DNA of 32,795 nucleotides. It comes from JASLBX01 sp036373915 (GTDB taxonomy: Bacteria; Actinomycetota; Actinomycetes; Jiangellales; Jiangellaceae). Position numbers and translations under genes: made by a program. The stretch is from the NCBI GenBank assembly GCA_036373915.1, contig DASUUU010000021.1:1-32795 (forward strand), written 5' to 3'. Of this stretch, positions 23,202-32,642 are shown in pieces. Within the stretch, counting starts at the first letter, position 1. Every line of letters begins with the position of its first letter. The notes below the pieces were generated by a model. The model was not told where the DNA came from, did not search any database, and saw only the letters and a list, made by a program, of their open reading frames with translations.

Positions 23202-24275
23202 TTACGGGATCCGGACGACCTGGGCTCCGTAGACCAGGCCGGCGCCGAAGCCGATGAGTAGAGCCAGCTGGCCGCTGCGTGCGTCGCCGGTCTCGAGGAG
23301 GCGTTCGAGTGCGAGCGGGATCGACGCGGCTGACGTGTTGCCCTGCTCGACGATGTCGCGGGCGATGACGACCCGGTCCGGCAGCTTGAGTGAGCGGGCC
23401 ATGGCGGTCGTGATCCGGTCATTGGCCTGATGGGGCACGAACACGTCAAGATCGTCGGCGGTGACCCCAGCGGCCTCTAGGGCCTGCCTCGCCACCTTGG
23501 CCATCTCGTACGAGGCCCACCTGAACACCGCGTTGCCCTGCATCACGAGCGCCGGCAACTCCGGCCCGCCCTCGCCGAACATGGCGTCGCGCCACTCCTG
23601 CTTCTGCTTGATCAGGTCGAGGTGCTCGCCGTCGGAGCCCCAGATCACCGGGCCGATGGCCGGCTCGCCCGACGGCCCGACCACCGCGGCACCGGCGCCG
23701 TCGGCGAACAGGAACGCGGTTGATCGGTCGTGGTGGTCGGTGAGGTCCGAGAGCCGCTCGACGCCGATCACCAGCACGTACTCGGCCGTCCCGCCGCGGA
23801 CCATGTCCGATGCCAGGCTCAGTCCATAGCAGAAGCCCGCGCAGGCGGCGGAGATGTCGAACGCCGCTGCGCGGTTGGTGCCGAGCCGGTGTGCGATCTC
23901 GACCGCGGCAGAGGGCGTCTGGTACAGGTGGGTGACGGTCGAGACGATGACGCAGCCGATCTGGTCCGGTGTCAGCCCAGCATGGGCAAGGGCCTTGCCG
24001 GCCGCCTCGAGGCTCATCGCGACGATCGTTTCCTCGTCATTGGCCCACCGGCGGCTCGCGATGCCGGAGCGGGTCCGGATCCACTCGTCGGACGAGTCGA
24101 TGTTTCGGATGATCTCGTCGTTCGGGACGGACCGGGCCGGACGGTAGCCGCCGATCCCGACGATCCGGGACTCGCGCGCGGCCGAGTTGCGGGTGATCTG
24201 TGCACTCTCTTCCGGGGCTTCCGCGACATCGGGAGCGGAGCTTGCGGAGCTGGCGGTTTCGGGGGGTGGTTTCAT
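23202..24275 (-). CDS. fabH: beta-ketoacyl-ACP synthase III, with N-terminal extension
   Basis: 357 aa. It starts fatty acid chains by condensing acyl-CoA with malonyl-ACP. The catalytic triad is Cys145 (DISAACAGFCYG), His282 (VPHQAND) and Asn313 (EQGNTSAAS). The first ~34 residues (Pro/Ala/Ser/Glu-rich) precede the normal FabH start at ESRIVGIGGYRP and look disordered. ATG 24275 overlaps the fabD TGA as ATGA, and no later start exists before the fold, so the extension is likely translated. It lacks obvious localisation features. Confidence 0.93.
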   Translation of the reverse strand: MKPPPETASSASSAPDVAEAPEESAQITRNSAARESRIVGIGGYRPARSVPNDEIIRNIDSSDEWIRTRSGIASRRWANDEETIVAMSLEAAGKALAHAGLTPDQIGCVIVSTVTHLYQTPSAAVEIAHRLGTNRAAAFDISAACAGFCYGLSLASDMVRGGTAEYVLVIGVERLSDLTDHHDRSTAFLFADGAGAAVVGPSGEPAIGPVIWGSDGEHLDLIKQKQEWRDAMFGEGGPELPALVMQGNAVFRWASYEMAKVARQALEAAGVTADDLDVFVPHQANDRITTAMARSLKLPDRVVIARDIVEQGNTSAASIPLALERLLETGDARSGQLALLIGFGAGLVYGAQVVRIP

Positions 24276-25453
24276 TCTGCTGCCTCCGGGTGCAGGCGGA
24301 CCAGCGGCTGCCCGGGCGCTACCGGATCGCCGTGCTCGACAAGCCATTCCACGACCGTGCCGCCGTGGGGCGCGGTCACGTCGACCGATTCACGCAAAGA
24401 ACTGACCGTGCCGATCCGCGCGCCCGGCTCCAGCGTGTCACCGCTCGCGGCCTCGGCGCGGACGAACGTGCCCTTCATCGGCGACACGACCATGCGCCAG
24501 GTCGGGCTCGCATCGATCGGGCTCGGCTGGCCGTGGCGGTCGACGAACTCTCGGGCGTCGTCCAGCTCATCGGGAGTCTTGAGGGCGAAGGTCTCGACAC
24601 CGGGGAGCGAGCGCTTGGCCAGCCCAGCGAGCGTACCGGCGGGGGGCATCTCCAGCAGTCCCGTGACGCCGAGGTCGCGCATTGTCTCCTGGCACAGATC
24701 CCACCGGACCGGGTTCGATACCTGCTCGACGATCCGGCGGAGCACCTTGCGGCCGTCGTGAACGACCTGGCCATCGCGGTTGGACAGTAGCCGGGTGCGT
24801 GGATCGTGCGTGCTTATCGACCGGGAATGGCGGCGAAGGATGTCGACGGCGGGCGCCATGTGCTCGGTGTGGAAGGCGCCGGCCACGGCCAGCGGACGCA
24901 GTCGAGCGCGCTCGGGTGGGTTCGCGGCCAGCGCGTCGAGCTGCTCGACGGTCCCGGCCACGACGAGCTGCCCGGCTCCGTTGACGTTGGCCGGGGTGAG
25001 CCCGTGCGACTCGACGACGCTCACCACCTCGTCCGGATCGCCACCGAGGATGGCCGTCATGCCGGTGGGAGTCGCTTTGGCCGCCTCGGCCATGGCCCTG
25101 CCGCGTTCGCGCACGAACACCATCGCCTGCTCCGCGGTGATGACCCGGACCCCTGCCGCGGCGGTGATCTCACCGACGCTGTGCCCGGCGGCGGCACCGA
25201 TCTTGCCGAACGCGTCGGCCGGGTGCGGGAACAGGGCGAGTGCGCTGAGCAGTCCGGCGGCCACCAGGAGCGGCTGGGCGACCTGGGTGTCGCGGATCGT
25301 CTCGGCATCGGCCTTCGTGCCGTAGTACGCCAGGTCGAGCCCCGCCACCGCGGAGAGCCAGTCGATCCGGTCGGCGAAGACAGGATCCTCTAGCCAGGGG
25401 GCGAGGAAACCAGGGGTTTGCGCGCCCTGGCCCGGAGCGACGATGACGAGCAC
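24272..25453 (-). CDS. fabD: malonyl-CoA:ACP transacylase fused to a biotinyl/lipoyl-like C-terminal domain
   Basis: 393 aa, versus about 310-320 for ordinary FabD. Residues 2-~300 are the acyltransferase: IVAPGQGAQTPGF, nucleophile Ser92 in GHSVGEI, catalytic His195 in AFHTEHM. Residues ~319-393 align throughout with biotin carboxyl carrier domains: SPMKGTFVRAEAASGDTLEPG, then VTAPHGGTVVEWLVEHGDPV and APGQPLVRLHP. The modified Lys of (E)AMKM is replaced by Arg354 in SSLRESVD, so it should not be biotinylated or lipoylated. The start is GTG 25453; GGAGG lies only 1 nt upstream, closer than usual. It is the first fab gene after fasR, coupled to fabH by ATGA. Confidence 0.9.
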   Translation of the reverse strand: MLVIVAPGQGAQTPGFLAPWLEDPVFADRIDWLSAVAGLDLAYYGTKADAETIRDTQVAQPLLVAAGLLSALALFPHPADAFGKIGAAAGHSVGEITAAAGVRVITAEQAMVFVRERGRAMAEAAKATPTGMTAILGGDPDEVVSVVESHGLTPANVNGAGQLVVAGTVEQLDALAANPPERARLRPLAVAGAFHTEHMAPAVDILRRHSRSISTHDPRTRLLSNRDGQVVHDGRKVLRRIVEQVSNPVRWDLCQETMRDLGVTGLLEMPPAGTLAGLAKRSLPGVETFALKTPDELDDAREFVDRHGQPSPIDASPTWRMVVSPMKGTFVRAEAASGDTLEPGARIGTVSSLRESVDVTAPHGGTVVEWLVEHGDPVAPGQPLVRLHPEAAE

Positions 25454-25553
25454 ACCTCCAGCGTCCCTGCTACCGGTCCGTACGACCGTCGACTTCGCAG
25501 ACAACGTCGATCGGTGAACTTTGGAGGGTTCGCACAATTGCGTCCCGGTTATT

Positions 25554-25641
25554 GTTCGATCACGTTCGACAGGCGGCCCGACTTACCTACAGGTCTGCGG
25601 GCATGTAGCTGGGTCGGGCCGCCTGTCGAACGTGATCGAAC
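25554..25641. repeat. perfect 29-bp inverted repeat between fasR and fabD
   Basis: Bases 25554-25582 and 25613-25641 are exact reverse complements over 29 bp (core GATCACGTTCGACAGGCGGC). The 30-nt loop holds a further CTACA/TGTAG pair. It begins 13 nt after the fasR stop (25655-25657) and ends 100 nt before the fabD start, so it most simply ends fasR transcription and isolates the fabD promoter. Its arm shares GATCACGTTC and similar flanks with the hairpin at 20097-20195. CGCACAATTGCG (25531-25542) nearby is a small possible regulator site. Confidence 0.85.
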
Positions 25642-25654
25642 GACAATGGGGCAT

Positions 25655-26881
25655 TTAGGACGGAGGGAAGAGTCGCCCGAGGGTCAGGGCGAGCCGGAGC
25701 GTGTAGGCGTCCCGGGCATTTGTCGGGTTGAGCCCGCACAGGTCCACCACGCGGCGCAGCCGGTACCGCACAGTGTTCGGGTGGACGAACAGCAGCCGTG
25801 CAGCGGCCTCGACCGAACTGCCACTCTCGAGGTAGGCCGCCAGCGTCTCGACCACCACCGGACCGGACTCGACGATCGGCTGGTAGACGTCGCCGACGAG
25901 TGCCCGCCGGGCGTGGCCGTCACCGGCGAGCGCTCGCTCCGGAAGCAACGCATCGGCCGTGACCGGGCGTGGCGCGTCCGGCCACCCCTCGGCGGCGCGC
26001 AGGCCCGAGATCGCGGTGCGCGCCGACTCGGCGGCCCGGACCAGGTCGGCCACCGGTGGGCCGACGACGACAGGTCCGTCGCCGAAGTGGCCGGCTACGG
26101 CGGAGGCGGCTTTCACGGCGTCGTCGACCCCTCCGAGCACCGCCACCATCCGGTCGCCCTGCGCACCGGTCAACACGTCGTAACCGGCCTGCCGGGCCGC
26201 CCGCCGGATGGCGTCTACCACGGCTTCCGGGTCTTCCACGTGTACCGGCGTCCGCCCGACGGTGACGGCGACACTGCCCTGCTCTGTCCAGCCAAGCGCC
26301 GCCGCGCGCGAGCGCACCTCCTCGTCGGCCTCGCCGCGCAGGACGGAGTCGACGATCAAGGCTTCCAGCCGGGCGTCCCACGCGCCTCGCGCCTCGGCGG
26401 CCCGGGCGTACACGTCCGCGGTGGCGAACGCGATCTCGCGGGAGTACCGCAGAACGCCCTCGCGGATGTCCGCCGCGTCGTCCGGCCCGACCATGTCGGG
26501 GACCGTCTCTTCGACGACCTCGATCGCGACCCGCACCAGTTCTACGGTCTGCTGGAGGGTGACGGCCCGGGCGAGCTCACGCGGCGCGGTGCCGAAGACG
26601 TCGGCGGTGACCTTCGGCCCGTCCTCGCCCGGGTTGGCGTACCAGTCGACGAAGGCGGCGATGCCGGCCTGGATCACCAGCCCCACCCAGGAGCGTTCGT
26701 CCGCCGGCATCGCCCGGTACCACGCAAAGCGGTCCTCCATGCGGGCGATCGTGGCCGTGGCGAGTGGGCCGGTCGCACGCTCGAGCTGGCGGACGACGCG
26801 GGCTCGGGCGTCGGCGGTTCGGCCGGATCTGGAGGGAGGCATCGCGCTGGACTCGCGGGGTCGGGAAGGGTGCTCGGACAC
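25655..26881 (-). CDS. fasR: PucR-family activator of fatty acid synthesis, FasR
   Basis: 408 aa from GTG 26881. The N-terminal region has the FasR-specific stretch GPLATATIARMEDRFAWYRA and ERSWVGLVIQAGIAAFVDWY. The C-terminal PucR helix-turn-helix is LLFVHPNTVRYRLRRVVDL. In Streptomyces and Mycobacterium FasR sits immediately upstream of fabD and activates the fab operon, which is the order here. Start choice is uncertain: ATG 26842 (MPPSRSG) is equally compatible with homologues; neither has a clear Shine-Dalgarno. A TAGCCT -10 box (complement of 26897-26902) would give a ~10-nt leader to GTG 26881. Confidence 0.92.
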   Translation of the reverse strand: MSEHPSRPRESSAMPPSRSGRTADARARVVRQLERATGPLATATIARMEDRFAWYRAMPADERSWVGLVIQAGIAAFVDWYANPGEDGPKVTADVFGTAPRELARAVTLQQTVELVRVAIEVVEETVPDMVGPDDAADIREGVLRYSREIAFATADVYARAAEARGAWDARLEALIVDSVLRGEADEEVRSRAAALGWTEQGSVAVTVGRTPVHVEDPEAVVDAIRRAARQAGYDVLTGAQGDRMVAVLGGVDDAVKAASAVAGHFGDGPVVVGPPVADLVRAAESARTAISGLRAAEGWPDAPRPVTADALLPERALAGDGHARRALVGDVYQPIVESGPVVVETLAAYLESGSSVEAAARLLFVHPNTVRYRLRRVVDLCGLNPTNARDAYTLRLALTLGRLFPPS

Positions 26882-26918
26882 CCAGGTAGTTGTGCCAAGG
26901 CTACAACCCGATCAGCCC

Positions 26919-26948
26919 TTGGAGTATGCGGGCCGCAGCGACTAGCCT
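26919..26948 (+). promoter_or_regulatory. leaderless promoter of the membrane protein gene at 26956
   Basis: TTGGAG (26919-26924), an 18-nt spacer, TAGCCT (26943-26948), then exactly 7 nt to ATG 26956. This is a complete sigmaA-like promoter placed so that the first transcribed base would be the A of the start codon. No Shine-Dalgarno is present. Confidence 0.55.
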
Positions 26949-26955
26949 GACCGAC

Positions 26956-27447
26956 ATGTCAAGCACGACGCCGGCTGGTGCGTCTGCGCCGCGCATGACG
27001 CTTGACCGCCTTGCCGAACAGCTGAACTCGCGCATGCTCGGCTATGGGGCCGTCTGCGTGGGTCTCGTCGCGCTGTCGATGTTCGTTCTGTGGGACGGGC
27101 CGGGCACTCCCTGGGGCACCGTGATCGTGCTCGCGGTGAGCTTCTACATCATCGGCCGGGTGTGGATCATGCCGGGTCGCGAGCTGCCGCGGGTTCCCAG
27201 CGAGTCGGCGACCGACCCCAACCGCGCTGCGGACGATATGACTGCGCTGGCCGACAAGACGATGAAGCTGCTGATGGTGCCGACGATCGTGGGCATGCTG
27301 GCCACCCTGGTGTCGGGTGGCTGGAACCCGATCTTTGCCGGTGCCTTCGTCTCGATCGCCGGATTCACCTTCTTCGGCCCGACGCGGACGAAGCTGGCCA
27401 GCTGGCAGATCCGGATGGAAGAGCAGGGCGGCAAGACCGGCCTCTGA
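26956..27447 (+). CDS. small four-helix membrane protein between fasR and aceE
   Basis: 163 aa; family not recognised. Membrane helices lie at about 28-46, 53-72, 104-120 and 123-140, with a hydrophilic loop at 75-100 (PSESATDPNRAADDMTALAD) and a basic cytoplasmic tail. ATG 26956 is chosen because it follows a -10 box by 7 nt and matches the hydrophilic MSSTTPAGAS start; the ATG at 26890 lies upstream of the promoter. It is divergent from fasR and ends in a hairpin shared with aceE. Confidence 0.78.
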   Translation: MSSTTPAGASAPRMTLDRLAEQLNSRMLGYGAVCVGLVALSMFVLWDGPGTPWGTVIVLAVSFYIIGRVWIMPGRELPRVPSESATDPNRAADDMTALADKTMKLLMVPTIVGMLATLVSGGWNPIFAGAFVSIAGFTFFGPTRTKLASWQIRMEEQGGKTGL

Positions 27448-27461
27448 CCTGCCCGCCCTGC

Positions 27462-27463
<2 letters not shown>
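27421..27463. terminator. bidirectional terminator overlapping the ends of two convergent genes
   Basis: GAGCAGGGCGG (27421-27431) and CCGCCCTGCTC (27453-27463) pair perfectly over 11 bp with a 21-nt loop. The left arm is still coding for the membrane protein (stop at 27445-27447). The right arm reaches into the aceE stop (27462-27464). A GC-rich stem between convergent genes fits a shared terminator. Confidence 0.6.
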
Positions 27464-30218
<2,755 letters not shown>

Positions 30219-30407
30219 GACGATCCTCACTCACTTCGAACATTCCGGCGTTGCCTCTATCCTCCCCCGATTCGCCCGGTCGCGTCACGCCGGGTTGGCC
30301 GGGTTACCGGCCGAACTTGCCGAACCGGTGCTCACAATCGCTTCCCCTGCGCGGCCAGATTAGGCAACCTGGTAGTAGTTCGAGGTGAAACGGGAGGTGA
30401 GAGTTGG

Positions 30408-30605
30408 ATGCGCGCCAAGGTCGGTGACCGGTTACACGTCCACGGCCGAAACGTCGGAAACGCTGACCGGGTGGGGGAGATCGTCGAGGTTCGGGGCGGC
30501 GACGGCGGTCCGCCGTACGTGGTCCGGTTCGAGGACGGTCACGAGACACTCGTGTTCCCGGGACCGGATGCGACGGTCGAGGAGCAATCCGAGTCGACGT
30601 CGTGA
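30408..30605 (+). CDS. DUF1918 family small protein
   Basis: 65 aa. A small beta-barrel-like domain: KVGDRLHVHGRNVGNADRVGEIVEVRG followed by GGPPYVVRFEDGHETLVFPGPDA, the whole DUF1918 pattern. Function is unknown; these proteins are common and small in actinomycetes. ATG 30408 is preceded by GGAGG (30393-30397) at a rather long 10-nt spacing. It is divergent from aceE (190 bp apart). Confidence 0.9.
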   Translation: MRAKVGDRLHVHGRNVGNADRVGEIVEVRGGDGGPPYVVRFEDGHETLVFPGPDATVEEQSESTS

Positions 30606-30667
30606 CGCGGATAGGGCGGGTTTACTTGCGTTGAGGGCACATCCTTAGATGGACTACGCCCGATAGC

Positions 30668-30683
30668 GTTCGCGACAGCGAAC
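30668..30683. promoter_or_regulatory. hairpin in the 5' leader of the DUF3052-ahpE operon
   Basis: GTTCGCGACAGCGAAC folds as a perfect 6-bp stem with a GACA tetraloop. It ends 11 nt before the AGGAGG ribosome site (30695-30700) of the DUF3052 gene and 62 nt after the DUF1918 stop. It may act as a terminator for DUF1918 or as a translational control element. Confidence 0.35.
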
Positions 30684-30707
30684 TTGAAATGATGAGGAGG
30701 ACCACCG

Positions 30708-31145
30708 GTGGGCCAGACCGCGGGCCGCTCCGACCAGCATGCCGGGCCTGCGAGCAGGCTCGGGCTCCAGCCCGGACAGGTCGTGCAGGAGTTGGGCTGG
30801 GACGAGGACTGCGACGACGACCTGCGCGCAGACGTCGAAGACGTGACCGGCACCGAGCTGATCGACGACCAGGCCGGCGACGTGGCCGATATCGTGCTGC
30901 TCTGGTGGCGTGAGGGGGACGGCGATCTGGTGGACGCACTCATCAACGCCAGTACTGACCTGGTCGAAGGCGGATCGGTCTGGTTGCTGACACCGAAGGT
31001 GGGCCGGGACGGGCATGTCGACCCGGCAGACGTCGCCGACGCCGCTCCGACGGCCGGATTCTCGACCACGACCACGCTGTCCGTCGCACCGGAGTGGTCT
31101 GCGACCAAGCTGGTCTCGCCCAGGAATGCCCGGTCGCGACGGTGA
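30708..31145 (+). CDS. DUF3052 family protein
   Basis: 145 aa, acidic. The family core is visible: SRLGLQPGQVVQELGWDEDCDDDLRADVE, GDVADIVLLWWREGDGDLVDALINAS and GGSVWLLTPKVGRDGHVDPADVADAAPTAG, ending in ATKLVSPR. Function is unknown; it neighbours ahpE and aceE in many actinobacteria, including mycobacteria. GTG 30708 follows AGGAGG by 7 nt. The stop overlaps the next gene's GTG as GTGA, so it is coupled to the peroxiredoxin. Confidence 0.92.
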   Translation: MGQTAGRSDQHAGPASRLGLQPGQVVQELGWDEDCDDDLRADVEDVTGTELIDDQAGDVADIVLLWWREGDGDLVDALINASTDLVEGGSVWLLTPKVGRDGHVDPADVADAAPTAGFSTTTTLSVAPEWSATKLVSPRNARSRR

Positions 31146-31597
31146 ACACCCCGGCCGTCGGCACGGCCGCACCGGACTTCGAGCTCCGTGACCAGCACGG
31201 AGCGCCAGTCCGGTTGGCACATTTGCTGGACCGGCCCGTGGTGCTGGTGTTCTTTCCGTTCGCATTCACCGGGGTGTGTACCGACGAGCTGCGCGAACTG
31301 AGGGGCGGGTTCGGAGTTGACGCGAGCGTGGTCGCCGTATCGTGCGACAGCATGTTCACGCTGCGGGCATACGGCGACGCGAACGAGATCGAGTACCCCC
31401 TCCTGTCGGACTTCTGGCCGCATGGCGAGGTGGCCCGGAGGTACGGAGTGTTCGACGAACGGCGGGGGTGTGCACTCCGCGGTACCTTCGTGATCGACAC
31501 CTCGGGCGTGATCCGCTGGAGTGTGCTCAACGCGATTCCCGATGCCCGGGACGTCAGCGAGTACCGGAAGGTGCTTGATGGTCTCGTGGCTGCGTAA
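31142..31597 (+). CDS. ahpE: one-cysteine peroxiredoxin, AhpE type
   Basis: 151 aa, typical AhpE size. PAVGTAAPDFELRDQHG starts the fold, and the peroxidatic cysteine is in FFPFAFTGVCTDELREL. AVSCDSMFTLRAY and PLLSDFWPHGEVARRYGVFDE are close to the AhpE consensus. It reduces peroxides and peroxynitrite in mycobacteria. GTG 31142 overlaps the DUF3052 stop (GTGA); the frame is open back to 31094 but that would overlap DUF3052 further. Confidence 0.93.
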   Translation: MNTPAVGTAAPDFELRDQHGAPVRLAHLLDRPVVLVFFPFAFTGVCTDELRELRGGFGVDASVVAVSCDSMFTLRAYGDANEIEYPLLSDFWPHGEVARRYGVFDERRGCALRGTFVIDTSGVIRWSVLNAIPDARDVSEYRKVLDGLVAA

Positions 31598-31660
31598 CGG
31601 TCCAGTTGTCCGGAGAACCGGGCCGCGCTGAGCCCGGACGTGCCGAGGATGGAGCACTCG

Positions 31661-32080
31661 GTGCCCTGTTATCGCTGCGGAGCGCGTCAGACCGACCCCG
31701 TGCGCGGCGCAAGCCCGTGGCGGCGAGGCGTGCGAGCCGACGAGCAAGTTCTCGTTTGCCCCGGCTGCCAGCAGAGCTCCGCCTGGATGGACGATCTCGA
31801 CCGATGCCCCGTCTGCGGCTCGACGGCGTTGTTCCGGCGGCTAGGCTCGACGGTCTGCCGGGATTGTGAGGCCCGCCGGCTCGCTTCGGCGCCGACCGGT
31901 GCGGCACGGACAACCGCGTCAGGGACGGCGGGCGCCACGCCGGTCGCCGGAGCCCCGACGCCCGGGAAGGCCGAGTCGACGTCGGTGGGGAGCGCCACCC
32001 CAGCGCGCCAGGGGGACGGTGACCGCGACCTCGCCCGCGAGGTGGCCGCCGCCATCGACCGCGTACTCGGCCGGGCGTAG
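31661..32080 (+). CDS. double zinc-ribbon protein
   Basis: 139 aa from GTG 31661. Eight cysteines form four CxxC knuckles: CYRC (3-6), CPGC (33-36), CPVC (49-52) and CRDC (66-69), enough for two zinc sites. Residues ~78-120 are an Ala/Thr/Pro/Gly-rich linker, and the C-terminus LAREVAAAIDRVLG is an amphipathic helix. I do not recognise the family. GGAG lies 6 nt before GTG 31661; GTG 31640 and ATG 31649 would add 4-7 residues and have no ribosome site. Confidence 0.78.
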   Translation: MPCYRCGARQTDPVRGASPWRRGVRADEQVLVCPGCQQSSAWMDDLDRCPVCGSTALFRRLGSTVCRDCEARRLASAPTGAARTTASGTAGATPVAGAPTPGKAESTSVGSATPARQGDGDRDLAREVAAAIDRVLGRA

Positions 32081-32195
32081 CATCCGCCCGGTGCCGGCCG
32101 AGGCGGGCCGGCGAGTTGCACCCGGAACGGCCCGACGAGCGACGGGTCGGATTGCGCGCGGCACGGGTGGGATGGGTACCCTTGAGCGTCCTTCA

Positions 32196-32267
32196 GGGCG
32201 TATAGCTCAGCGGTAGAGCACCCGCCTTACAAGCGGGAGGTCACTGGTTCGATCCCAGTTGCGCCCA
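32196..32267 (+). tRNA. tRNA-Val (anticodon TAC)
   Basis: A complete cloverleaf: acceptor 32196-32202 with 32260-32266 (one G-T pair), D arm GCTC/GAGC, anticodon stem CCCGC/GCGGG with loop CTTACAA (anticodon TAC at 32228-32230), T arm ACTGG/CCAGT with TTCGATC, discriminator A at 32267. CCA is not encoded. Confidence 0.97.
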
Positions 32268-32427
32268 CTCAGCTGACCTAAATGATCATGCCGTGGGAAC
32301 GGAGCGGTTTGCCTGGCGCGGTAACGCCTTCCGGCGGCGCGGGCCAGCAGCGAGGTTGGGCGGTCGCAGCCGCGTTGGCGAGCACGCGCTTGCCGCTCAC
32401 CGGACGCACGCGGTCCCGCTGTTGAGT

Positions 32428-32600
32428 CACCGAGCGTCCACAATGCGGCGACCCTTTGCACCGAGCTTCCACAATGTGGTGATATGCACGCCCCAAGGAA
32501 GCTTGGTGTCGCTATGGCGACATCGAGGAAGCTTGGTGCACCCGGGGAGCCGCGGTATGGAAGCTCGGTGCCAACATCACCACATCGTGGAAGCTCGGTG
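32428..32600. repeat. six-unit periodic repeat cluster with inverted halves
   Basis: A 12-bp core CACCGAGCTTCC (or a close variant) occurs six times. Two are forward (starting 32428 and 32459). Four are in reverse as GGAAGCTYGGTG at 32497-32508, 32527-32538, 32559-32570 and 32589-32600. Starts are spaced 31 bp in the forward group and 30, 32 and 30 bp in the reverse group. Better copies extend to ~26 bp with ACRATGYGGYGA after the core. Copies 32458-32483 and 32575-32600 are reverse complements with one mismatch in 26, so the cluster can fold as a large hairpin. It fills part of the 372-bp gap between tRNA-Val and nif3; the part before it (32268-32427) shows only a weak CTGGCGCG/CGCG..CCAG hairpin. 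Confidence 0.8.
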
Positions 32601-32626
32601 CGGTGTTATGGCCGCGGGCGGCGCGG

Positions 32627-32642
32627 TAATGTCCCCGGTGTG
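32627..32642 (+). promoter_or_regulatory. leaderless -10 box for the Nif3-family gene
   Basis: TAATGT (32627-32632) matches TANNNT and lies exactly 7 nt before GTG 32640-32642. No Shine-Dalgarno is present. The last unit of the repeat cluster ends 26 nt before this box, overlapping the zone where the -35 element would be. Confidence 0.5.

Noticed and set aside
20885..23257. 790-codon plus-strand open frame across fabF and acpP
   Set aside because: Ser/Arg-rich translation with no domain; antisense to unmistakable fabF and acpP.
24272..24500. FabD tail as the functional biotin carboxyl carrier of the neighbouring carboxylase
   Set aside because: The modifiable Lys is replaced by Arg and the AMKM motif is absent, so biotinylation is not expected.
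32428..32600. CRISPR array
   Set aside because: The period is CRISPR-like, but the repeat core is only 12 bp, copies differ, orientation switches after the second unit, the between-core sequences are related to each other, and no cas gene is near.
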